DNA from: Macrostomum hystrix | Lineage: Eukaryota > Platyhelminthes > Macrostomidae | Assembly: GCA_950097015.1 (NCBI GenBank) | Contig: CATNEN010000007.1 | Coordinates: 12,859,001 to 12,923,000 of the forward strand | Reading direction: 5' to 3' | DNA length: 64,000 nucleotides | Notes under the pieces: model-generated | Database searches by the model: none | Seen by the model: the letters and a program-made list of their open reading frames with translations, nothing else | What the model was told of the DNA's origin: nothing | In this document: positions 20,729 to 30,104 of the stretch, piece by piece | Layout of the letters: every line of letters starts with the position of its first letter | Position numbering within the stretch: the stretch's first letter is position 1 | Position numbers and translations under genes: made by a program

Positions 20729-21361
20729 TCAGTAGCGGCAGGGCTGCTCGCTGCTCACGAACTGAGACTGTGGCGACATCGCCCGGTTCTGCTGACCGCC
20801 TTCCGGCCAGCCTTCGGAAGCGCCGTCAAACGGTGCTTCCACGCGCCGTCTGGGACGGCAGGTGAAGCGGGCGGCGATGCAGGCGTGCAACAGCGAGGCG
20901 GCCATAGCGAGAACCAGCAGGCAGCAGATAATGATGTCCGCCACCACGACGCAGCGCGGCCCGAGCGTCCTGAAGCCGGGGCAGAAGCGGTTGATGCGCA
21001 CAGCAGCCGCAGCGAGGCAGCCGACTGCGGTACCGAAGGCGCCAGTGCTAAGGATCTGGCAGGCGAGGTTTAGCCGGACGGCCCGACGCGGCAGGTGGAC
21101 AGCCAGAAGGCCGAGGACGCCAGCCACAACGCAGGCAGGACTGGCCGATACGCCAAAGGGACTGCTGACGTTGTGACCGGTGGCCAGGCTGGCAATGCTC
21201 GAGACAAACAGTGACACGCCGACTGCGACTTGCAGCCAGCCGAGGGTCACGTGACTTCGGCGCAGCCAGTCCGGCAGCGGGAAGCTGCGGCTGCCACCGC
21301 TGCGAGCGGCTTGGGTTTTACAGCCCTTCATCAGCTGCTGAAAGTGAGAGCAGATGGACAT
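20729..21361 (-). CDS. Four-TM membrane protein, Cys-poor tail (paralog 11)
   Basis: The likely start is the ATG at 21359-21361 (MSICSHFQQ, 210 residues); ATG at 21329-21331 is an alternative. The open frame upstream of it is only the pentamer repeat. TM1 is SHVTLGWLQVAVGVSLF, TM2 follows GVSASPACVVAG, TM3 is Gly/Ala-rich and TM4 is ADIIICCLLVLAMAASLL. An NVSS sequon lies after TM1. The usual CRASCCC is degenerate (CIAARFTCRPRR), and the tail lacks PPxY. A strong 3' splice site (TTCTATTTTCCAG, acceptor AG at 21538-21539) lies just upstream of the pentamer array. If it is used, the mRNA leader would consist largely of that repeat. Confidence 0.72.
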   Translation of the reverse strand: MSICSHFQQLMKGCKTQAARSGGSRSFPLPDWLRRSHVTLGWLQVAVGVSLFVSSIASLATGHNVSSPFGVSASPACVVAGVLGLLAVHLPRRAVRLNLACQILSTGAFGTAVGCLAAAAVRINRFCPGFRTLGPRCVVVADIIICCLLVLAMAASLLHACIAARFTCRPRRRVEAPFDGASEGWPEGGQQNRAMSPQSQFVSSEQPCRY

Positions 21362-21373
21362 GGATTTGATAAC

Positions 21374-21536
21374 CTGACCTGACCTGACCTGACCCGACCT
21401 GACCCGACCTGACCTGACCTGACCTGACCTGACCTGACCTGGCCTGACCTGACCTGGCCCGACCTGACCTGACCTGACCTGGCCCGACCTGACCTGACCT
21501 GACCTGACCTGACTTGACCTGACCTGACCTGACCTA
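21374..21536. repeat. TGACC pentamer array
   Basis: About 32 tandem TGACC units (GGTCA on the minus strand) with scattered GACCC and GGCCC variants. It starts about 12 bp upstream of the paralog 11 start codon. Confidence 0.95.
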
Positions 21537-21544
21537 GCTGGAAA

Positions 21545-22025
21545 ATAGAAAACACAGAAAGTGAGCGAATAACGGCTAAATATTAAGGTTAGAATGTTGC
21601 TCGATATCAAGGTGTGCGAGGTGCATCAGATTATGCTATAAATATTGGAATATGCGCTAAACGCACAATACTGCATTCGGGCTACTGCATGCCAGAACAG
21701 CATTAAAAGCTGCGAATGTATAGGTATAGGTATAAAGTGACGAAGAGAGAAGTGTGACGTTAGAAAAAGTCACATGATTTGCTGATAGGGGCGGTGCCAA
21801 CTGGGCAGAAGTCGCGAAGGAGTTAGAAGTAGAGAATATCTATAAAAAAGACTAGTTGAAGCAAGCATAGTCAACAAAATCTCTGCTCACGGGTAGCAGA
21901 TAGAAAATAACAAACATAAAAGCGCCTCACTCCTAGATAAAACGTGTGCAAAAAGCATCGGAAAATAATAAAGACTAGACAACCATTGCGAACCAAATGC
22001 ACAGCTAAGAGTAAAGCTAATTCAA
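21545..22025. other. Intergenic, AT-rich
   Basis: No gene was seen between the pentamer array and the 79-bp array. Confidence 0.4.
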
Positions 22026-22700
22026 TACTGCAGCAGGGTGCCAAACACACCGGTTTGATCTGGCGCCACTTCATGAATTGGTCTCAGAAGGACAAAGACT
22101 ACACTGCAGCAGCAGGGTGCCAATCACACCGGTTTGATCTGGCGCCACTTCATGAATTGGTCTCAGAAGGACAAAGACTACACTGCAGCAGCAGGGTGCC
22201 AATCACACCGGTTTGATCTGGCGCCACTTCATGAATTGGTCTCAGAAGGACAAAGACTACACTGCAGCAGCAGGGTGCCAATCACACCGGTTTGATCTGA
22301 CGCCACTTTATGAATTGGTCTCAGAAGGACAAAGACTACACTGCAGCAGCAGGGTGCCAATCACACCGGTTTGATCAGGCGCCACTTCATGAATTGGTCT
22401 CAGAAGGACAAAGACTACACTGCAGCAGCAGGGTGCCAATCACACCGGTTTGATCTGGCGCCACTTCATGAATTGGTCTCAGAAGGACAAAGACTACACT
22501 GCAGCAGATTGGTGCCAATCACACCGGTTTGATCAGGCGCCACTTCATGAATTGGTCTCAGAAGGACAAAGACTACACTGCAGCAGCTGGGTGCCACTCA
22601 CACCGGTTTGATCAGGCGCCACTTCATGAATTGGTCTCAGAAGGACAAAGACTACACTGCAGCAGCTGGGTGCCAATCACACCGGTTTGATCAGGCGCTA
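22026..22700. repeat. 79-bp minisatellite with CCAATCACACCGG, about 8.5 copies
   Basis: Units contain GGTGCCAATCACACCGGTTT and CACTTCATGAATTGGTCTCA. The 79-bp period is the longest simple unit in the window. The array is 0.7-1.3 kb upstream of paralog 11. Confidence 0.94.
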
Positions 22701-22830
22701 CCTTATGAAAGCGTCTCTAAGGAGGAATAGAATGAAGTGAATATTCTAATGAGGCAGCAGGCGTATAATAAGAAATATACATCCAAAACGGCCAATCAAG
22801 CCGGGTGAAAGTAGCGAATGATGCTCCTTG

Positions 22831-23827
22831 CTAATTGCCGGCCTTTGAAGCTCTCATCGCCACATCATAGGATGGCAGGCCGTCGTCCAGGCTGGCGGTG
22901 TCGCGCGGCTCCAGTGGCACGCGCTGATATTCTTGACAATAGCCATGCTGTTGCTGCTGCCGCAGCTGCCGCTCCTCCTGCCGCAGCTGCAGCTGCTGCT
23001 GCGCCTGCTCCAGGGCGAACTTGCTGGGCACGCAGCAGCAGGAGGCCCGGATGGCGTAGCCGGCTTGCGCCCCGGAAAACAGAATCTCCAGCAGGCACAG
23101 AAGCAGGGCGGTCTGCGTGGGGAGAAACTTAGCTGTCAGTGGACCGCTGTGGGGCTGGACACTGAGGGCTGGTCACTGAGGGCTGGACACTGAGGGCTGG
23201 TCACTGAGGGCTGGACACTGAGGGCTGGTCACTGAGGGCTGGTCACTGAGGGCTGGTCACTGAGGGCTGGTCACTGAGGGCTGGTCACTGAGGGCTGGTC
23301 ACTGAGGGCTGGTCACTGAGGGGCTGGTCACTGAGGGCTGGTCACTGAGGGCTGGACACTGAGGGCTGGTCACTGAGGGCTGGACACTGAGGGCTGGACA
23401 CTGAGGGCTGGACACTGAGGGCTGGACACTGAGGGCTGGACACTGAGGGCTGTGAGCACATTGTGTGAGCACATTGAGTAGACCAGCAAGCCAACCTGCT
23501 GACGGCTGATCTCCTGCTTTGACTGCGGAGCATCCGAGTGGTACATCACGAGGAGACTGACAAGGCCGGCCAGGCCGGACAGCATGGCGAACATCAGGCA
23601 GGCCAGGACGCTGCACAGGATTTGGCGCTTCAGGCAGCCGGCCAGCAAGCCGAAGATTCCAGCCAGCACGCCGCTCAGAGACATCAGGAAGCCGAAGCCC
23701 TTTGCTATGTTGATCAACTGCATCAGGTTCAGTATCAGCGACATCAGAGAGAAGGAGAGCTGCGCGATGCCAAGGCTCACGTGAGCTTTGCGCACAGCGA
23801 CCGGGACCCGCTCCAAGTACGTGCCCG

Positions 23828-23862
<35 letters not shown>

Positions 23863-23885
23863 AATACCGGTATTGAGGTGGCCAT
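22831..23885 (-). CDS. Four-TM membrane protein, two exons, polyQ N-terminus (paralog 12)
   Basis: Exon 1 is 23496-23885 and exon 2 is 22831-23112. Donor GT (23494-23495) and acceptor AG (23113-23114) join in phase 0 to give 223 residues. Exon 1 encodes an 11-residue polyglutamine (residues 9-19), then TM1 (HVSLGIAQLSFSLMSLILN), TM2 and TM3. Exon 2 encodes TM4 (ALLLCLLEILFSGAQAGYA) followed by RASCCC, a Gln-rich charged segment and a C-terminus with GLPSYDVA, an LPSY relative of the PPxY motif. The exon boundary falls just before TM4. The 383-bp intron is mostly a 14-bp minisatellite. Without this splice TM4 is lost, and the homology of exon 2 to paralog tails supports the model. Confidence 0.8.
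23155..23455. repeat. 14-bp CACTGAGGGCTGGT minisatellite in the intron of paralog 12
   Basis: About 21 units with GGTCACTG and GGACACTG variants occupy most of the 383-bp intron (23113-23495). They leave about 80 bp of non-repeat intron. Confidence 0.94.
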
Positions 23886-23919
23886 TGACTTGCTATCTTC
23901 GCGCTCTCGCTGCCCGAAT

Positions 23920-24567
23920 CTGACCTTACCCCACCCGAATCTGATCTTACCCCACCCGAATCTGATCTTACCCCACCCGAATCTGATCTTACCCCACCCG
24001 AATCTGATCTTACCCCACACGAATCTGACCTTACCCCACCCGAATCTGATCTTACCCCACCCGAATCTGATCTTACCCCACCGAATCTGATCTTACCCCA
24101 CACGAATCTGACCTTACCCCACACGAATCTGATCTTACCCCACCCGAATCTGATCTTACCCCACCCGAATCTGATCTTACCCCACCGAATCTGATCTTAC
24201 CCCACACGAATCTGACCTTACCCCACACGAATCTGATCTTACCCCACCCGAATCTGATCTTACCCCACCCGAATCTGACCTTACCACACACGAATCTGAT
24301 CTTACCCCACACGAATCTGATCTTACCCCACCCGAATCTGATCTTACCCCACCGAATCTGATCTTACCCCACACGAATCTGATCTTACCCCACACGAATC
24401 TGACCTTACCCCACACGAATCTGACCTTACCCCACCGAATCTGATCTTACCCCACCGAATCTGATCTTACCCCACCGAATCTGATCTTACCCCACCGAAT
24501 CTGATCTTACCCCACCGAATCTGATCTTACCCCACCGAATCTGATCTTACCCCACCCGAATCTGATT
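23920..24567. repeat. 20/21-bp CCGAATCTGATCTTACCCCAC minisatellite, about 31 copies
   Basis: 20- and 21-bp units differ by one C, and the variants CCCACACGAA and CCCACCCGAA are interspersed. The array begins about 35 bp upstream of the paralog 12 ATG, so it sits in the promoter, leader or outron. A short (TATG)5 run follows at 24567-24590. Confidence 0.94.
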
Positions 24568-24590
24568 ATGTATGTATGTATGTATGTATA

Positions 24591-24901
24591 CTCTACATAC
24601 TTGACTGCCAAATTTGAGAAGTGCAGAGACGGAATATTTAGTCTGTAGAATATTAAAATTGTACAATATAAGGTGTAGAGTATAGAATAGAAAGAAAGTT
24701 TAATAAAAATAGGAGGCCTCTCAGGGCGAGGAACCCGGCCGTGACGGACCACGGGGCTCGGGCGAGCTCGGACATTGTGGGTCGAAACTGATGGGCAGCT
24801 GCTGAAAGAGATTGGAGCAGTTTGACTTTCCAGAGATCCTCACTCTAGCTCCCATCTCTGAGCTTCACGCTCAAGGAATCCTGGTTGAAGCTCCTTCACT
24901 G
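24591..24901. other. Intergenic
   Basis: No gene was seen between the 21-bp and 31-bp arrays. Confidence 0.35.
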
Positions 24902-25697
24902 AACGAATGACCCAACAAATCAGGACTGAATTCGAGAATGACCCAACAAATCTGGACTGAATTCGAGAATGACCCAGCAAATCTGGACTGAATTCGAGAA
25001 TGACCCAACAAATCTGGACTGAATTCGAGAATGACCCAACAAATCAGGACTGAATTCGAGAATGACCCAACAAATCTGGACTGAATTCGAGAATGACCCA
25101 ACAAATCTGGACTGAATTCGAGAATGACACAACAAATCTGGACTGAATTCGAGAATGACCCAACAAATCTGGACTGAATTCGAGAATGATACAACAAATC
25201 TGGACTGAATTCGAGAATGACACAACAAATCTGGACTGAATTCGAGAATGACCCAACAAATCTGGACTGAATTCGAGAATGACACAACAAATCTGGACTG
25301 AATTCGAGAATGACACAACAAATCTGGACTGAATTCGAGAATGACCCAACAAATCTGGACTGAATTCGAGAATGATACAACAAATCTGGACTGAATTCGA
25401 GAATGACACAACAAATCTGGACTGAATTCGAGAATGACCCAACAAATCTGGACTGAATTCGAGAATGACCCAACAAATCTGGACTGAATTCGAGAATGAC
25501 ACAACAAATCAGCACTGAATTCGAGAATGATACAACAAATCTGGACTGAATTCGAGAATGACCCAGCAAATCTGGACTGAATTCGAGAATGACCCAACAA
25601 ATCTGGACTGAATTCGAGAATGACACAACAAATCTGGACTGAATTCGAGAATGACCCAACAAATCTGCACTGAATTCGAGAATGACCCAACAAATCT
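24902..25697. repeat. 31-bp minisatellite, about 26 copies
   Basis: Units read AATGACCCAACAAATCTGGA then CTGAATTCGAG. Variants ACACAA and ATACAA recur in a fixed order, suggesting higher-order blocks. Open frames over it are artefacts. Confidence 0.95.
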
Positions 25698-25801
25698 GCA
25701 CTGGGAACATTGGGAGTGGAGCTACTGGCTGCACTGGGAACATTGGGAGTGGAGCTACTGGCTGCACTGGGAACATTGGGAGTGGAGCTACTGGCTGCAC
25801 T
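25698..25801. repeat. 33-bp repeat, 3 copies
   Basis: TGCACTGGGAACATTGGGAG then TGGAGCTACTGGC, three near-perfect units directly abutting the 31-bp array. Confidence 0.9.
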
Positions 25802-26277
25802 AGACAGCCACTGCATTTACCATCCGCAGGCAGCAGCATGCTGTCACTGAAGCCACAAAAAGTGAGGCTATGGAACACGAACGCTTAACTCGCACAAACC
25901 GAAGCTTTAACCGTATAATTACATAAAACGCCAGAAAACACACCTGATTTCGAGTGGGGAAGCTGGGGCTCGCCGCACCCAGACAGAAACAGAGGCAGAG
26001 AAAATATAAGAGCGGGAGTTGTTCTGTTGTGGGCATTTGTGGGCTTCATGCAGGCTGGGTCAATAATCAGCCACCTGTTGACCGCAGGTGCTAACTGAAT
26101 TCGAATTTGTCAATGGAAGTGGAGCTGAGCAGTCTGAGCCCGACAACAAGTCAGAATGCGCGGGTGGTCCCGACACCATAAAGCGACAGCCTGAATGACT
26201 AGAGAAACGCAAACCGATTCTGCAAAAATGCTCGAAGCTCCTCAACATGGCATCCACAGCAAGCCAGAAAATGTGAG
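25802..26277. other. Intergenic
   Basis: No gene or repeat was recognised between the 33-bp repeat and the stop codon of the 26.3 kb gene. Confidence 0.35.
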
Positions 26278-26886
26278 TCAACACACGGCTGCACCGGCCT
26301 CATCATCTGGGGGTAACTTCAGCGGCACCGCCTCCGCCTCAGTGTCGGATGGTGGCGGCAGTAGCTGGACGCTCGACGACGGCGGCGCGGAGCTGATCGG
26401 CGCGTGAAAGGCGACCTGCGGCTGGCCCGGCAGCGGCTTGAGGCGGAAGCAGACGGACAGGGCGATGAGCATCTGGGAGAAGCTGAGGATGAGGCCGAGA
26501 GCGGCAGTCATTATGTAGAACATGAAGCTGCCGAGGCCGTCGCAGGCGCGGTTGGCAAGGACGCCGTCGACTCCATCGGAGAAGTTGAGCCAGAACAAGG
26601 CGCTGCCGGCGATGGCCAGGCCGAGAGAGGCGGCGGACAGCACCAGGGTGGCGATGGCCAGGCGGCGGTAGTAGGGCAGGCTGCGGTAGTCCCGACGGCA
26701 CAGCGGCAGGCAGGCGGCGCCGGCAGCCGCGGTGCAGCCGCCCAGCAGCAGGCAGCAGTGCAGCAGGCCGGTCCAGCTGTGGCAGCCGCGGGCGAGGAAG
26801 GCCAGCCCGCCGAAGAAGGTGGCCACGCCGAAGGCGGCGAAGAAGCCGCCGGTGATGGCCAGCGGCGCGACCGGGCAGCGGGACAT
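26278..26886 (-). CDS. Four-TM membrane protein, divergent (paralog 13)
   Basis: A 202-residue frame from an ATG at 26884-26886. TMs lie near residues 8-30, 38-60, 78-100 and 120-147. The N-terminal amphipathic segment before TM1 is missing, and TM1 (LAITGGFFAAFGVATFF) keeps only part of the family pattern. An NFSDG sequon lies between TM3 and TM4. There is no Cys cluster. The C-terminus reads KLPPDDEAGAA, close to paralog 4's LPPDYEAGAG but with Asp for Tyr, so it would not be a PPxY ligand. Orientation, size and topology match the cluster, but it may be a distinct subfamily. Confidence 0.68.
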   Translation of the reverse strand: MSRCPVAPLAITGGFFAAFGVATFFGGLAFLARGCHSWTGLLHCCLLLGGCTAAAGAACLPLCRRDYRSLPYYRRLAIATLVLSAASLGLAIAGSALFWLNFSDGVDGVLANRACDGLGSFMFYIMTAALGLILSFSQMLIALSVCFRLKPLPGQPQVAFHAPISSAPPSSSVQLLPPPSDTEAEAVPLKLPPDDEAGAAVC

Positions 26887-26899
26887 GGCGAGGCGACCG

Positions 26900-27529
26900 A
26901 CGGCCTCGTCGCTGCAGCTGCAAGGCGGTAGCGAAGCTGGGTATCAACGGAAAACTAAGTCCACGAACAGTCAAAGTGACAGCTGGGAAATTTCTGGATG
27001 TTTCTGCTGAAGTTCAGACACTCAGACTGAAGATTTAGATCCAAACAAAGACCTGGTCCCGGAACCTGCTCTGCATCATACAGGGAATGCACTGCATCTC
27101 ATTTAGCAAGTTTACTTAAGAAGCAAAGTCTTGATCCGATAGCTTACAAAATAGAGAAAGGGAAAAAATACCGATAGTCAATAAACCTTGAGCTGCTGCC
27201 TTGAGCTGCTGCCTTCAGCTGCTGCTTTGCACTGAATCAGTTTCTAATTCAGTTATAAAAATTGCGACAAAAATGTCTGAATGCTAAGTTATATCTTCTA
27301 GCGTAGTTTAACCACAAATATACTTAATAGTGCTTCGTCTGCAAATACAAGACTAATTATTGCAAACAATACTCGCTACATGGCTACTTATTAGTAGCAA
27401 TGAGTAGTGAGATGAGAATGAGCTGTCAGAGCTGCTAGTTGCAATTTGCAACTTGTAACTTCAAGGCGAGCCACACTTCAAAGCGGGACTTGAATGCTGA
27501 GTCCCAGCTTAGAGAGCAGCTGCTACAGA
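26900..27529. other. Intergenic
   Basis: Upstream region of paralog 13, AT-rich. It contains a short CTTGAGCTGCTGCCTTCAGC-type triplication at about 27188-27225. No gene was seen. Confidence 0.4.
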
Positions 27530-27702
27530 CTCCGCCCACCTGCTGTAACTGCCCGCCGCTCATTGTGAGGGGGTTCTATGTCAGCTGAGCTCCGCCCACC
27601 TGCTGTAACTGCCCGCCGCTCATTGTGAGGGGGTTCTATGTCAGCTGAGCTCCGCCCACCTGCTGTAACTGCCCGCTGCTCATTGTGAGGGGGTTCTATG
27701 CA
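27530..27702. repeat. 60-bp repeat, about 3 copies
   Basis: Units start CTCCGCCCACCTGCTGTAAC. Copies one and two are identical over the visible length. A diverged single copy lies 1.1 kb away at about 28780-28825. Confidence 0.92.
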
Positions 27703-27823
27703 ACACAAGCTCAAACACGGCCCACGATCGCTAATTAGCGCGAGCCACACCAGATCCGACAGGAGCGCGTGGCATGGGCGCGCAAATTTCATAGAAATTG
27801 CGGGACTCCGCGTGTTGGGCTCA

Positions 27824-28630
27824 TTTCTGTCACTAACAATGGGCAGCTGCAAGCACAGGCCAGGGGCTCAGGGAGCCAGTTCTGTCACTAACAATGGGCA
27901 GCTGCAAGCACAGGCCAGGGGCTCAGGGAGCCAGTTCTGTCACTAACAATGGGCAGCTGCAAGCGCAGTCCAGGGGCTCAGGGAGCCAGTTCTGTCACTA
28001 ACAATGGGCAGCTGCAAGCACAGGCCAGGGGCTCAGGGAGCCAGTTCTGTCACTAACAATGGGCAGCTGCAAGCGCAGGCCAGGGGCTCAGGGAGCCAGT
28101 TCTGTCACTAACAATGGGCAGCTGCAAGCACAGGCCAGGGGCTCAGGGAGCCAGTTCTGTCACTAACAATGGGCAGCTGCAAGCACAGGCCAGGGGCTCA
28201 GGGAGCCAGTTCTGTCACTAACAATGGGCAGCTGCAAGCACAGGCCAGGGGCTCAGGGAGCCAGTTCTGTCACTAACAATGGGCAGCTGCAAGCGCAGTC
28301 CAGGGGCTCAGGGAGCCAGTTCTGTCACTAACAATGGGCAGCTGCAAGCACAGGCCAGGGGCTCAGGGAGCCAGTTCTGTCACTAACAATGGGCAGCTGC
28401 AAGCGCAGGCCAGGGGCTCAGGGAGCCAGTTCTGTCACTAACAATGGGCAGCTGCAAGCACAGGCCAGGGGCTCAGGGAGCCAGTTCTGTCACTAACAAT
28501 GGGCAGCTGCAAGCACAGGCCAGGGGCTCAGGGAGCCAGTTCTGTCACTAACAATGGGCAGCTGCAAGCACAGGCCAGGGGCTCAGGGAGCCAGTTCTGT
28601 CACTAACAATGGGCAGCTGCAAGCGCAGGC
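27824..28630. repeat. 55-bp minisatellite, about 15 copies, six-unit higher order
   Basis: Units start TTCTGTCACTAACAATGGGC and carry an E-box CAGCTG. Variants (GCACAGGCC, GCGCAGTCC, GCGCAGGCC) follow an order in which units 3-8 and 9-14 are the same, so a 330-bp block was duplicated. Confidence 0.95.
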
Positions 28631-29074
28631 CATCAGGTGTTGTTTGACTCTGTTTGACAGGCTGCTAGCAGCAGGGTAGCGGGCCAATATCTACTTTTCG
28701 TAGCAAACAATATCGGAGAAGCTGGCGCGAGTGAGACCGCTACCCCATCAGCTGAGCCCAGCATGCTCGCAAAAGCAGAGCTCCGCCCACCTGCTGTAAC
28801 GCGCTGCTCGCTATGAGGGGCGGGCAGCTCTTGGGACGCGGATGTCCCAATGAAAAACTGATTCAAGCAACGCTAATAATGATTAATCGTGTCCGCATCG
28901 TATCGCTCACGTCATTCTTTCCTGCAGTTCCCCACAAGGACCACGCTTAGTTAGCAGGAGTCTTTTAGGAACTAGGAATATGATTTTCCCGGCCCTAAGT
29001 CCGAATTATTTCCTTGCTCACATTTTCTGCGTCAGTGTCAGTGTTTGTGAAGTAAAATGGAAGGCAGCTTACAA
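28631..29074. other. Intergenic
   Basis: Contains a stray copy of the 60-bp repeat (about 28780-28825); otherwise nothing was recognised. Confidence 0.4.
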
Positions 29075-29895
29075 TAGCCCACATGCCTGGGATCACAGAC
29101 AGTCCTCACAAACCATAGCCCACATGCCTGGGATCACAGACAGTGCTCACAAACCATAGCCCACATGCCTGGGATTACAGACAATGCTCACAAACCATAG
29201 CCCACATGCCTGGGATCACAGACAGTGCTCACAAACCATAGCCCACATGCCTGGGATTACAGACAATGCTCACAAACCATAGCCCACATGCCTGGGATCA
29301 CAGACAGTGCTCACAAACCATAGCCCACATGCCAGGGATCACAGACAGTGCTCACAAACCATAGCCCACATGCCAGGGATCACAGACAGTGCTCACAAAC
29401 CATAGCCCACATGCCTGGGATCACAGACAGTGCTCACAAACCATAGCCCACATGCCAGGGATCACAGACAGTGCTCACAAACCATAGCCCACATGCCTGG
29501 GATCACAGACAGTGCTCACAAACCATAGCCCACATGCCAGGGATCACAGACAGTGCTCACAAACCATAGCCCACATGCCTGGGATCACAGACAGTGCTCA
29601 CAAACCATAGCACACATGCCTGGGATCACAGACAGTGCTCACAAACCATAGCCCACATGCCTGGGATCACAGACAGTGCTCACAAACCATAGCCGACATG
29701 CCAGGGATTACAGACAATGCTCACAAACCATAGCCCACATGCCTGGGATCACAGACAGTGCTCACAAACCATAGCCCACATGCTAGGGATCACAGACAGT
29801 GCTCACAAACCATAGCCCACATGCTAGGGATCACAGACAGTGCTCACAAACCATAGCCCACATGCTAGGGATCACAGACAGTGCTCACCAACAAC
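29075..29895. repeat. 41-bp minisatellite, 20 copies
   Basis: Units read CATAGCCCACATGCCTGGGA then TCACAGACAGTGCTCACAAAC, with GCCTGG, GCCAGG and GCTAGG variants clustered in blocks. Confidence 0.95.
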
Positions 29896-30104
29896 AGCCT
29901 ACCGAACGCACATCCATTTGATCTACAAAAGACAGCAGGCAGATATAAAAGAAGCAAGTTAAGGCAGCGTACTGGAAACAGCATTAGCAATAAAAACATG
30001 GGCTGGGAATGGCAGACTTTATATTTAATTCACAGCATGGAGCGATGGGCGGCGATTGTCTTGATGGCGGGCGGAGCTCAGAGCGGCCGGCTGCTGGCAG
30101 CGAG

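Noticed and set aside
24871-25878. Minus-strand frames with LLGHSRIQSRFVVSFSNSVQ repeats
   Set aside because: 31-bp array read in successive frames.
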